NCBI GenBank assembly: GCA_949840915.1
Contig: CATKXY010000007.1
Location: 1 to 64,000 of the forward strand
Reading direction: 5' to 3'
DNA from: an uncultured Lachnospiraceae bacterium
GTDB lineage: Bacteria; Bacillota; Clostridia; Lachnospirales; Lachnospiraceae
Length of the DNA stretch: 64,000 bases
The translations under genes and the position numbers were made by a program. The notes beneath the pieces are model-generated. The model did no database searches and had not been told where the DNA came from. It saw only the letters and a program-made list of their open reading frames with translations. Below, piece by piece: positions 8,761 through 17,694 of this stretch; within the stretch, counting starts at the first letter, position 1, and each line of letters starts with the position of its first letter.

Positions 8761-9183
8761 TTGGAACCGGGAGTGATTTTACAGATTATTTTGATTACAG
8801 TCGGGGGTGTTTTGCTGGCGGCGGTGGTGTCGTCTCTGGCAAAGCGGAAGATGACGGAATCCTTTTGCCTCACATGGGGGCTGATCGCTATTATCATCAT
8901 TCTGGCGGGGATCTTGCTTCGGCCTGCGGAGTGGAATAAGTATATCAGCGGCATGGGAATGCTTCTTCTTCTGATGATCGGGTTCTGCATCATATACGGC
9001 GCCTATTTTATGAGCGGTAAGGTGTCGGATCTGATCAGGAAAAATACAGAGCTGGCCATGCAGGTATCGCTGCTGAATCATGAGAAGGAGGAGCTGCACA
9101 GGCGGATCGACGAGCTCTCACAAAAAATAAGTCTGGAAAAGGCTCATTCGGAAAAGACGGAAGAAGCGGGTGGCGTATCATGA
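8761..9183 (+). CDS. DUF2304-type small membrane protein
   Basis: 140 aa: three membrane helices (about 5-25, 37-55, 65-87) followed by a charged heptad-rich tail (NTELAMQVSLLNHEKEELHR) likely to form a coiled coil. This is the layout of DUF2304 proteins, which commonly sit next to glycosyltransferases and are thought to help recruit or anchor them. The start is TTG behind AAGGAGGGGG. A 14-codon ATG frame with its own AGGAG site (8732-8776) overlaps this start and might couple translation. The 3' end overlaps the next gene as ATGA. Confidence 0.7.
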   Translation: MEPGVILQIILITVGGVLLAAVVSSLAKRKMTESFCLTWGLIAIIIILAGILLRPAEWNKYISGMGMLLLLMIGFCIIYGAYFMSGKVSDLIRKNTELAMQVSLLNHEKEELHRRIDELSQKISLEKAHSEKTEEAGGVS

Positions 9184-10406
9184 AGAAAAAGCTTCTGTTT
9201 GTGATCAACACTCTGGGACACGCCGGAGCGGAGACTGCGCTGCTGGAGCTTCTGAGGAGGCTTGACTCCCGGGAGTATGAGATTTTTCTCTATGTGCTCA
9301 TGGGACAGGGAGAGATGGCGCGCAGGCTGCCTGAGTATGTGACGCTTTTGAATGCCCGGTATGACGATAGCTCCGTGTTGAGCAGTGAGGGCAAGCGGAG
9401 GCTTAAGGGCAAAGTGCTGCGTGCCCTGTTTTCCCGGGGAACCTGTCTGCGGCTTGCGCCTTATCTGTTCGGGCAGGCTGCGGAGATGCTCAGGCGGGGA
9501 AAAGTCCTGCCGGATAAGCTTCTGTGGAGAGCCATGTCGGACGGGGGAGAGCGGTTTGACATGCGCTTTGATCTGGCGGTGGCCTATCTGGAGGGCGGCG
9601 CCGCCTATTATGTGGCGGATCATGTGAACGCGCAGCGCAGGGCGGCCTTTGTGCATGTGGATTATGCCCGGGCCGGTTACACAAGAGCGCTTGACCGCGG
9701 GTGCTATCTGAAATATGACAAGATATTTGCAGTGTCCGATGAGGTGAGAAAAGCTTTTCTGGACAGCTACCCGGAGTGCGGGGAAGTGACGGAGGTTTTT
9801 CACAATATTCTTGATCCGGAGACTATCCGGAGGAAGGCCGGATGCGGCGGAGGTTTTACGGACGGATATCATGGAATGCGGATCTTGTCGGTGGGGAGGC
9901 TCACCTCCCAGAAGGCCTTCGAGGTGTCCGTCCGGGCCATGAAGCTTTTAAAGGAGCGGGGAGAGCGGGTGCGCTGGTATGTGCTGGGAGATGGCGATCA
10001 GAGGAGGACTCTGGAAGAGCAGGTGCGGCGTCTGGGGCTGGAGGAGGATTTTTTGATGCCGGGAGCTGTGGACAATCCCTATCCCTATATGGCGCAGGCG
10101 GATATCTATGTGCATGCCAGCCGTTTTGAGGGCAAGAGCATCGCCATACAGGAGGCGCAGATACTGGGCAAGGCGATTCTGGTGTCGGACTGCAGCGGCA
10201 ACAGGGAGCAGGTGACAAACGGGGTGGACGGACTGATGTGCGAGCTGACCCCGGAGGGAATCTGCGGCGGTATTACGGAGCTGCTGCACGACCCGGAGAA
10301 AAGAGAGAGATTCGGACGGGCAGCGGCAGAGAAAAATACGGGCAGCGGGGCGGAAATTGACAAGCTGCTGTCCATGCTGGCCGCCGGCGGGGCGGATGAG
10401 AGGTAA
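9180..10406 (+). CDS. GT4 family glycosyltransferase
   Basis: 408 aa, GT-B fold. The N-terminal FVINTLGHAGAETALLELL is the acceptor-side Rossmann start typical of GT4; the C-terminal domain has ILSVGRLTSQKAFEVSVRA, VLGDGDQRRTLEEQV and the E-x7-E motif FEGKSIAIQEA. It should transfer a sugar from a nucleotide donor to a lipid-linked or growing saccharide on the cytoplasmic face. It overlaps the DUF2304 gene by 4 nt, so the two are probably translationally coupled. Donor and acceptor cannot be read from the sequence. Confidence 0.88.
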   Translation: MKKKLLFVINTLGHAGAETALLELLRRLDSREYEIFLYVLMGQGEMARRLPEYVTLLNARYDDSSVLSSEGKRRLKGKVLRALFSRGTCLRLAPYLFGQAAEMLRRGKVLPDKLLWRAMSDGGERFDMRFDLAVAYLEGGAAYYVADHVNAQRRAAFVHVDYARAGYTRALDRGCYLKYDKIFAVSDEVRKAFLDSYPECGEVTEVFHNILDPETIRRKAGCGGGFTDGYHGMRILSVGRLTSQKAFEVSVRAMKLLKERGERVRWYVLGDGDQRRTLEEQVRRLGLEEDFLMPGAVDNPYPYMAQADIYVHASRFEGKSIAIQEAQILGKAILVSDCSGNREQVTNGVDGLMCELTPEGICGGITELLHDPEKRERFGRAAAEKNTGSGAEIDKLLSMLAAGGADER

Positions 10407-10408
10407 CA

Positions 10409-11188
10409 GTGAGGGTGAAAAAGGAAGTACTGATTATTATGCCGGCCTACAATGAAGGAAAAAACATAGGCGCTCTTCTGGATGAGCTGGAGCGGCCGCA
10501 GATCGCGCAGATTGCCGATCTGCTGGTCATGAATGACGCTTCTAAGGACAATACGGGCGCCATTGTGCGGGACAGGAAGCATCCGGTCGTTGACCATGTG
10601 TTCAATCTCGGTTACGGGAGCGGCCTGCAGGTGGGCTATAAATATGCGGTGGAGAAGGGGTACCGTTATGTGATTCAGATGGATGCGGACGGTCAGCATG
10701 ATGCGGGCAATATCGAGCAGATCCTGAAATGCCTGAAGACGGCGGATGAGCATGGGAAGTGCCCGGATATCGTGTTGGGATCCCGTTTTGTGGAGGGAAG
10801 TGTAGGGTATCCGGTTTCCCTGATCAAGAGAATTGCATATTCGCTGTTCAGGGTGTTGATACGGCTGGGGACAGGCAGACGGATCATGGACCCCACCACG
10901 GGTCTGCAGGGGCTGAGCAGGAGAGCTTTTTCTTATTATGCCCAGTACAATCACTTTGACGATAAGTACCCGGACGCCAATATGCTGATGCAGATGCTGC
11001 TTCTGGGTTTTCGGGTGAGGGAGATTCCCGCGCTCATGCATGTGAGACGTGAGGGAGTCAGTATGCACTCGGGCTTAAAACCGGTGGTATACATGTTCCG
11101 TATGATGTTTTCCATCATCGCGGTGTGGATCCGGATCAAACTCTTTCGCGTGGATGTGGAGGCAATGAATGAGGAACGTATTTCGTGA
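10409..11188 (+). CDS. GT2 family glycosyltransferase (DPM1/ArnC-like)
   Basis: 259 aa, GT-A fold. Motifs: IIMPAYNEGKNIGALLDEL, VMNDASKDNT, and QMDADGQHD containing the metal-binding DxD. The lack of long C-terminal membrane helices suggests a soluble or peripheral enzyme that may make polyprenyl-phosphate sugars or extend an oligosaccharide. The start is GTG, 2 nt after the previous stop, within GAGGTAACAG; an internal start is possible. The end overlaps the next gene by 20 nt. Confidence 0.85.
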   Translation: MRVKKEVLIIMPAYNEGKNIGALLDELERPQIAQIADLLVMNDASKDNTGAIVRDRKHPVVDHVFNLGYGSGLQVGYKYAVEKGYRYVIQMDADGQHDAGNIEQILKCLKTADEHGKCPDIVLGSRFVEGSVGYPVSLIKRIAYSLFRVLIRLGTGRRIMDPTTGLQGLSRRAFSYYAQYNHFDDKYPDANMLMQMLLLGFRVREIPALMHVRREGVSMHSGLKPVVYMFRMMFSIIAVWIRIKLFRVDVEAMNEERIS

Positions 11189-12536
11189 TCTGTGGGGGGA
11201 GAAGGATAACCGGATATTTCAGGCGGCCGATCTGACGGAACAGATAAAGCCGCTCCCCAATCCTGCCAGAGGCTGGTATCAGATTTATACATTCCGGGCG
11301 GAGGAGGAACCGGGTCTGCAGGAGCTGGCATATTGTCTCGACGCGGCTCAGACGCTGGCGCTGGTGTTTTTTGATATCGGGTATTATCGGGATCTGGATC
11401 TGGATTCGGACTGTCTCGGGCGTATGAAAACAATACTGCGTTTCTTTGCGGATGAACACAAGGATATCATATTGCGCGTCGCTTACGATCATCAGGGCAG
11501 GGCCATGGAGCGGGAGCCTTTTGCATTTGAGCGGGTGCTGCGGCACATGGAGCAGATGGGGGAGGTGCTTGCGGAATTTCCCCATGAGATTCTGGTCTGG
11601 CAGGGACTTCTGGTGGGAAACTGGGGAGAGATGCATGCCTCGCGTTATCTGTCCCGGGAAAATCTGAGGCGGCTCGCACGGGCGCTGTACCGGAACAAGA
11701 GTCCCCATACCTTTGCCGCGGTCAGGAAGCCCGTGCATTATAGGATGCTGCGGGGGGAGCAGATGGCCCAAATGGGGTTCTTTGACGACGGAATATTCGG
11801 TTCCGGCAGTGATCTGGGAACCTTCGGGACCTACACGAAAGAGGCTGCGGGCATGGAGGAGGCATGGTGCCGGGAGGAGGAGCTTGCCTTTTTGGACGAA
11901 GCCTGCCGCCGCACAGTGAACGGCGGGGAAGCCGTGTATGGGGAGGATCACACGGCGGGACTCTCCGGGGAACAAATGGTTGGCGATCTGCACAGAATGC
12001 ATATCGCTTATCTGAACAGCAGGCATGATGTAAGCATTCTGGATCTGTGGAAAAAATGTCCTTATCAGGGGCAGGGGCCGTGGGCCGGGAGAAGTCTTTA
12101 TGATTACATAGGCGCCCACATGGGATATCGGTTTCGGGTGAGGGAGGTTATGGTGTCTTCGGTGAAGGGTGTCCGAAAGGGGATGTACCGGGTGGAGCTT
12201 GTGATCGAGAACTGTGGTTTCGGGAATCTCTGTCAGGAGGCTTGGTTGTATCTGGAATGGGCGGAAGCAGACGGACGATTCAAAAGGCAGCGTCTCGACT
12301 GTGATCTGCGGGAGGTGGACAGCGGCTGCGGGCAGTCTGTGAACCGTGTGCAGACGCAGGCTCATGCGCGGACCACGGAACTTTCACGGAAGGCAGAATG
12401 CGTGATACAGTGCGGAGAATGTACTTTATATCTGGCGGCAAGGCGCAAGTGGGACGGCGCGCCCATATGGTTTGCCAATGTGTCCGACGACGCGGGCAGA
12501 GTGATCCTGGGCAGCCTGTGCAGGCGGGAACGATAG
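11169..12536 (+). CDS. DUF4874/DUF4832 glycosidase-like protein, no signal peptide
   Basis: 455 aa. NPARGWYQIYTF near residue 31 matches the opening motif of DUF4874 (NPxRGF/W), followed by a TIM-barrel-like region (LALVFFDIGYY, ILRVAYDHQG, EILVWQGLLVGNWGEMH, HTFAAVRKP) and a C-terminal DUF4832-type beta domain. The GNWGEM segment looks like a barrel active-site loop. There is no signal peptide or membrane helix, so it would be cytoplasmic unless the start is wrong. It is a clear paralogue of the protein at 15073-16674, which is anchored outside. Substrate is unknown; a glycosidase or polymer-modifying role is inferred from fold and context only. Confidence 0.7.
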   Translation: MRNVFRDLWGEKDNRIFQAADLTEQIKPLPNPARGWYQIYTFRAEEEPGLQELAYCLDAAQTLALVFFDIGYYRDLDLDSDCLGRMKTILRFFADEHKDIILRVAYDHQGRAMEREPFAFERVLRHMEQMGEVLAEFPHEILVWQGLLVGNWGEMHASRYLSRENLRRLARALYRNKSPHTFAAVRKPVHYRMLRGEQMAQMGFFDDGIFGSGSDLGTFGTYTKEAAGMEEAWCREEELAFLDEACRRTVNGGEAVYGEDHTAGLSGEQMVGDLHRMHIAYLNSRHDVSILDLWKKCPYQGQGPWAGRSLYDYIGAHMGYRFRVREVMVSSVKGVRKGMYRVELVIENCGFGNLCQEAWLYLEWAEADGRFKRQRLDCDLREVDSGCGQSVNRVQTQAHARTTELSRKAECVIQCGECTLYLAARRKWDGAPIWFANVSDDAGRVILGSLCRRER

Positions 12537-15059
12537 ATGACGGTAGGAGGTATCTGGTTGACTACACTATACTGGCTCTTGGAATATGGCAAGGTATTTC
12601 TGGCGTATATGTTCATAATGTTTATCTGGCCCTCTGTGGTATTCGGCAGATTTTTGAGGGGGCGGAGCCTGACCTTTCGCTTTGGCTTCTGCGTCACCTT
12701 TCAGACTGTTCTGGTCAATACCGTTGTGCTGGGTCTGGGGCTCATCCACCTGCTTCAGCCTCTGATGGTACAGATTTTGTTCTATGCCACCTTTGTGTGT
12801 GTGCTGGTGCGGGATGTGAGCTGGGGCGAGAAGCAGTATAAGAAGCTGCGCCGTCTGATCAACGGCACCTATGGCGTGAAGACACTGTTGGCGGATGTGG
12901 CGGACCTGATCGGGGGAAAATTGAGAGCAGAGCGGGATAAGTTCCTGAACATGATGCGGGGCAGGTGGTGGGAGTACGGACTGCTCTCTGTGATCCTGAT
13001 ATACGGAGCCGTCTATTTCTCCTATGGAGCGTTTCAGGATTATTCCTATGGATTTGGAGATATGTATCCGCATAATGCGTGGATATACGGACTTGCACAG
13101 GGGCAGATCTTCTCCGCAGGCGTCTATCCGGAGGGTATGCACTGCTTTCTCTATGCCATGCACACTCTGTTTGGAATCCGTATTTACAGTTGTCTGCTGT
13201 TTACGGCGGGCATCCACATACTGATTTTTCTCTTGTCGGCGTACGTTTTGTTCAAGGAGGTGTTCCGCTGGCGTTATGCGCCCATGCTGGCGCTGACGGC
13301 TTTTCTCACGGTGGATGTCGTGTGTATCAATGAGATATACAGTATGTCGCGTCTGCAGTGGACGCTGCCGCAGGAGTTTGGCCTGTTCACACAGTTTTTG
13401 TGCGCGGCTTTTCTGGTGAGGTATCTGCGCCTGGCAGGGCCTGCGAAGAAGCCGGAGGGGGGCTTTAAGGCAGTGTTTTTCAAGTCTTACCGCCCGATGC
13501 ATTTTCCGGGGGAGATCGAGAGACCGCCGGAGTATACAAAGAATTACTGGGATGAGAATCTGCTGGTCTTTCTGCTGGCTCTGGCGGCTTCTCTGGCAAT
13601 CCATTTTTATGTCACCATCATGGCGTTCTTTCTGTGCGTCGCCTTTGTTCCCGCAGGGCTGTGCAGGATCCTGAATCCCAGGCGGCTTATGCCGCTGGTG
13701 TCTGCGGCCGTCTGCGGCTTCCTGATCGCAGTGCTGCCCATGGCCGGGGCGCTGGCCTCCGGCATTCCCTTTCAGGGTTCCATCGGCTGGGCCATGAGTG
13801 TCATCAACGGCACCGAGGGCGAGGGCGGAGGAGAGATCATATTAGATGAATCCGGCGGGGAGATCACGGGGAATATCTTTGACAGTTTTCGGGAGAATCA
13901 AAGTGATAAAGATACGGAGGCTGCAGAGAATACAGGACAGGCGGGACAGAATGTGCAGCAGACACAGCAGGAGTATCCCGGCGCCGAGGCATTTGACACA
14001 AAGCCGAAGCTCTCCCTGGGGCAGCGTATGGAACGGCTGGGGGAAACTCTGTGGAATAAGCTGCGGGCGCTCTATTATGATGCGTATGTGACGCTGTACC
14101 GCCCGCAGAGGGCGGGACTCATCGTGTTCTGGACCGTTGCGGCGTTTCTTCTCTGGCTTGGGGCCCGGGCGCTTCTCACGGGTTTGAGCCTGGTCAAAGG
14201 GAGTGAAGAATATGATCCCGGCAGTGTGGACGGATATTTTTCGCTGACGCTGTCCTCGGTGATCTTTATGGCCATGTATTGTGCGGGGAGTCTGGGGCTT
14301 CCGTCGCTGATCGCGGGATCAAGATTATGCTCTGTGGCGCAGCTTCTGATACTGGGGGTGATGATGATCCCCATGGATCTGCTCATGAGCGTGGTACTGC
14401 CCCGGATGCCGGAAGCCGCGGGCAGAGCGGTTCCTGTCGCATGTGTGGCGGCTTTTTATCTGGGCACAATGGCGACGGGGACCTTCCACGGCTATCTCTA
14501 TTATGAGCTGACCCGCTATAATGCGGCGGTTATGGTGACTTATTCTGTCACCGACAGGCTTCCTGCCGGAAGCTTTACCGTGGTTTCCACAGTGGACGAA
14601 TTGTATCAGCTCAATCAGTACGGTTATCATGAGGAGGCCATCAATTTTGTGAACAGGAGCGACGATGAGGAATATTCCCTGCCGTCGGAGCATGTGTTTA
14701 TCTATGTGGAGAAAAAGCCCCTGGAATACGCACAGAGCCATTTCTTTGCGGGGCCCGGATGGCTTGCATGGGAGAAATATCCGGCTTATTACGAGTCTTT
14801 TGTGAGTCAGTGTCCCGATATCACATCCTCGCAGATCTCTGTGGAGGGGGAGCCTTATCAGGGGAAGTTTGCGGATTCCTCCCGCGTCTATTCTGATCTG
14901 GAGCAGCGCACCATGCTGGAATCCAAGCTGTATCTGTGGTGCAGGGAGTTTGAGCGCCTGTATCCGGGGGAGCTGCACACTTATTATGAGGATGATGCCT
15001 TTGTGTGCTATTATATCAGGCAGAATACTCTGAGCCAGTATTCTTTCGGAATTTTATGA
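12537..15059 (+). CDS. large polytopic membrane protein, GT-C-like or polymerase-like
   Basis: 840 aa. About a dozen hydrophobic helices in residues 1-700, then a soluble C-terminal region of about 140 residues. A loop after the third or fourth helix, YSYGFGDMYPHNAWIYGL, has the acidic residue and aromatic pattern seen in GT-C enzymes and O-antigen polymerases. An acidic, Gln-rich insert lies near residues 435-490. ATG 12537 directly follows the previous stop, but TTG 12558 sits 7 nt after a consensus AGGAGG (12545-12550) and may be the true start. Between the two DUF4874/4832 genes it is the best candidate for polymerase or lipid-linked sugar transferase of this module. Family not securely recognised. 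Confidence 0.6.
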   Translation: MTVGGIWLTTLYWLLEYGKVFLAYMFIMFIWPSVVFGRFLRGRSLTFRFGFCVTFQTVLVNTVVLGLGLIHLLQPLMVQILFYATFVCVLVRDVSWGEKQYKKLRRLINGTYGVKTLLADVADLIGGKLRAERDKFLNMMRGRWWEYGLLSVILIYGAVYFSYGAFQDYSYGFGDMYPHNAWIYGLAQGQIFSAGVYPEGMHCFLYAMHTLFGIRIYSCLLFTAGIHILIFLLSAYVLFKEVFRWRYAPMLALTAFLTVDVVCINEIYSMSRLQWTLPQEFGLFTQFLCAAFLVRYLRLAGPAKKPEGGFKAVFFKSYRPMHFPGEIERPPEYTKNYWDENLLVFLLALAASLAIHFYVTIMAFFLCVAFVPAGLCRILNPRRLMPLVSAAVCGFLIAVLPMAGALASGIPFQGSIGWAMSVINGTEGEGGGEIILDESGGEITGNIFDSFRENQSDKDTEAAENTGQAGQNVQQTQQEYPGAEAFDTKPKLSLGQRMERLGETLWNKLRALYYDAYVTLYRPQRAGLIVFWTVAAFLLWLGARALLTGLSLVKGSEEYDPGSVDGYFSLTLSSVIFMAMYCAGSLGLPSLIAGSRLCSVAQLLILGVMMIPMDLLMSVVLPRMPEAAGRAVPVACVAAFYLGTMATGTFHGYLYYELTRYNAAVMVTYSVTDRLPAGSFTVVSTVDELYQLNQYGYHEEAINFVNRSDDEEYSLPSEHVFIYVEKKPLEYAQSHFFAGPGWLAWEKYPAYYESFVSQCPDITSSQISVEGEPYQGKFADSSRVYSDLEQRTMLESKLYLWCREFERLYPGELHTYYEDDAFVCYYIRQNTLSQYSFGIL

Positions 15060-15072
15060 GTGGAGAGAGCGG

Positions 15073-16674
15073 ATGAAAAGAGACTTGCCGGAGATGGAAA
15101 AGGTCACGGAACGGAAGACAGGAAAAAAAGCGGAGAAAAAGGCACAGAGAAGGGGGCCGGGGCTGATCGCCATGCTGCTCCCGTCGTGTGTGCTGCTGGC
15201 GGTCTGTATTCTGCTCGCGTCATGTGTGCTGCACCTGAGAAATGAGCTTGAGGAGAACCGCCGGGGTCTGCTGTATGCCAGAGGGCATGGGGATGTGACG
15301 GCTCAGAGCAGAGAATTTACGGAGTCCTCCGGAGCGCTGCGCAATCCGGGCAGAGGCTTTTATTATATGCACGGCTTTCGGATCGGCGATGAGAAGACTG
15401 ATTACAGGGAAGATATTGCAAAGAGATTCTGCAGGGATGAGGACACAGGACTTGCCATGATCCAGGTGAATCTTCAGGCCTACAGAGACAGGCCCATATC
15501 CGGGGAGGGGCTGGAGAATCTGGAAAACTTGTTCCGGGCGTTAAGGTCGGTGGATAAGCAGTATATTGTGAGATTTTTGTATGACTGGGACGGAGAGATT
15601 GATACCTATGAGCCTGAAAAGCTTGAGGTGATCCTGGAGCATATGAGACAGACAGGGCCCATACTGCGGGGGCATAAGGATATTATTTTTACGCTGCAGG
15701 GGCTTTTTATCGGCAACTGGGGTGAGATGAACGGGACGGAATTTGCCAATCAGGAGGATATCAGGCTTCTGGCGGAGCAGCTTTATGAGGCCACGGGCGG
15801 GGAGATTTTCCTGGCGGTGCGGATGCCCATGCAGTGGCGGATGGCTACGGGCCTGAAGGAGCCGCCGGAGACGGGAGAGCACGCGCCTGCGCATGACTCG
15901 CTGGCGTCCCGGCTTGGTCTCTACAATGACGGGATGCTGGGGAGCTGGAGTGATTACGGCACCTATGGAGATCAGACGAAGCTGGAGCACGGATATTTTA
16001 CTTATTGGAACAGGGAGGAAGAGCTGGAATTTCAGGACGGGCTGTGCAGGACGGTGCCCATGGGGGGCGAGGTCATCGTAGACAATCCCTATAATGATTT
16101 TGAGAATGCGCTGGCTGACATGAAGCGGATGCATGTGACTTATCTCAATAAGGATTTTGATAAAAATGTCCTGGATAAGTGGGCGCGGTATACGGTTTCG
16201 GAGGAGGGCTGTTTCGACGGGATGGACGGTCTGAGCTATATGGAACGGCATCTGGGGTATCGGCTGCTGATCGGGGACGTGGTTTTCGATTATGAGTATC
16301 GGGAGGATGTGCTGTCTGTGACCGTGATGATGCGCAATGCCGGCTTTGCCCCGCTGTACCGTCCGGCGGAGGCCCGAATCTTGTGGGTGGACACAACGAC
16401 AGGCGCGGTTTTTTCCTGCGGGGCAGAGCATGAACTTTATACACTCGCCGGAGGAAACGACGCGTCAAGGCTTTCGGCGGTGAGCGCGGATATTCCCCTT
16501 GCGGGCGAGAGTGCAGGGCAGTACGGGCTGTATCTGGATATCACGGACATGGCTTCGGGGGAGCGGATACTTCTGGCCAATGAGCAGGAGCCGGAGGAAT
16601 ACGGGTATCTGATCGGAACCGTGAAGCTGGAGCCGGCGGACGAGCCGGGTGCAGACCGGGAGGGAGGCGAGTGA
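15073..16674 (+). CDS. membrane-anchored DUF4874/DUF4832 protein
   Basis: 533 aa. A basic N-terminus and one signal-anchor helix (about 28-52, LIAMLLPSCVLLAVCILLAS) place the rest outside the cell. The body repeats the architecture of the protein at 11169-12536: RNPGRGFYYMHGF opening motif, LAMIQVNLQAY, IVRFLYDWDGE, IIFTLQGLFIGNWGEMN, IFLAVRMPMQWRM, then a C-terminal beta domain. The shared GNWGEM loop supports a common ancestral barrel active site. It likely acts on the exported polysaccharide, by inference. GTGGAGAGAGCGG precedes the start; it ends 3 nt before the Stealth gene. Confidence 0.75.
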   Translation: MKRDLPEMEKVTERKTGKKAEKKAQRRGPGLIAMLLPSCVLLAVCILLASCVLHLRNELEENRRGLLYARGHGDVTAQSREFTESSGALRNPGRGFYYMHGFRIGDEKTDYREDIAKRFCRDEDTGLAMIQVNLQAYRDRPISGEGLENLENLFRALRSVDKQYIVRFLYDWDGEIDTYEPEKLEVILEHMRQTGPILRGHKDIIFTLQGLFIGNWGEMNGTEFANQEDIRLLAEQLYEATGGEIFLAVRMPMQWRMATGLKEPPETGEHAPAHDSLASRLGLYNDGMLGSWSDYGTYGDQTKLEHGYFTYWNREEELEFQDGLCRTVPMGGEVIVDNPYNDFENALADMKRMHVTYLNKDFDKNVLDKWARYTVSEEGCFDGMDGLSYMERHLGYRLLIGDVVFDYEYREDVLSVTVMMRNAGFAPLYRPAEARILWVDTTTGAVFSCGAEHELYTLAGGNDASRLSAVSADIPLAGESAGQYGLYLDITDMASGERILLANEQEPEEYGYLIGTVKLEPADEPGADREGGE

Positions 16675-16677
16675 GCG

Positions 16678-17679
16678 TTGGAGCCGATTGATTTTGTGGT
16701 GACATGGGTGGACGGCGCCGATGAGGCGTGGAGACAGGAGAAGGCCAAATATTCTCAGGCGGCCGGGGACGACGACCGCAGGGAGAGGTATCGGGACTGG
16801 GAGCTTCTGCGCTATTGGTTCAGAGGTGTGGAGCGGTATGCCCCCTGGGTCAGAACAATCTATTTCGTCACATGGGGGCATCTGCCCGGGTGGCTGGACA
16901 CGCAGAATCCCCGGCTGCAGATCGTGCGGCACGAGGATTATATACCGGGAGAATATCTGCCCACCTTCAACAGTAATGTGCTGGAGATTTATCTGCATAA
17001 GATAAAAGGGCTTTCGGAGCATTTTGTGTATTTCAACGACGATATGTTTCTCATAGACAAGGTCAGCCCGGAAGACTTTTTTTGCGGCGGCAGGCCCTGT
17101 GATATGCTGGCGCTGCAGGCTGTGGTGGCCAATCCCTCCAATCCTGTGATGTCTTATCTGTATCTGAATAATTCCATGGCGCTGGCCAGACATTTTCACA
17201 AGCGGGAGAATATGAGGAGTCAGCCGTGGAGCTATTTCCGGATCGGATATCCGCCCGCGTATTTCTGGAATAATGTGCTGGAACGGGCGTTTCCCCTTTA
17301 TACGGGATTTTATACGGTACACGGGCCATCCCCTTTCTGCAGGCATACTTTTGAGGAGGTATGGCAGAAGGAGGGCGATACTCTGAGGGCAATGTCCGGC
17401 AATCGTTTTCGGAGCGGCAGCGATGTGACGCAATATCTGTTTCGGGAATGGCAGAAGCTCTCGGGGAATTTTCAGCCTCGAAACATTCAGCGCGGTTTCG
17501 GATATTTTGAGATCGGGGAGGACAACAGCAGGCTGCTGAGGACTATCGAGGGGCAAAAGCGCAGGATCGTCTGTGTCAATGACACTTGGCGCAAGGGCGA
17601 TTTCCAGAGTGTGAAGGCGCAGCTTCAGGGTGCTTTTGAACGGCTGTTTCCCATGCCTTCGGGATTTGAACGCGGATAA
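16678..17679 (+). CDS. Stealth family sugar-phosphate transferase
   Basis: 333 aa. Stealth conserved regions are visible: CR1 IDFVVTWVDGADEAW at the N-terminus; CR2 RDWELLRYWFRGVERYAPW through VTWGHLPGWLD, LPTFNSNVLEIYLHKIKGLS and FVYFNDDMFL; then a CR3-like region with RSGSDVTQYLF and a CR4-like VCVNDTW. Stealth proteins transfer hexose-1-phosphate to glycans, related to GlcNAc-phosphotransferase and capsule polymerases such as SacB and XcbA. This suggests phosphodiester-linked sugars in the polymer. TTG start behind GGGAGGCGAG. Confidence 0.88.
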   Translation: MEPIDFVVTWVDGADEAWRQEKAKYSQAAGDDDRRERYRDWELLRYWFRGVERYAPWVRTIYFVTWGHLPGWLDTQNPRLQIVRHEDYIPGEYLPTFNSNVLEIYLHKIKGLSEHFVYFNDDMFLIDKVSPEDFFCGGRPCDMLALQAVVANPSNPVMSYLYLNNSMALARHFHKRENMRSQPWSYFRIGYPPAYFWNNVLERAFPLYTGFYTVHGPSPFCRHTFEEVWQKEGDTLRAMSGNRFRSGSDVTQYLFREWQKLSGNFQPRNIQRGFGYFEIGEDNSRLLRTIEGQKRRIVCVNDTWRKGDFQSVKAQLQGAFERLFPMPSGFERG

Positions 17680-17694
17680 TTTGGAGGGACTACT

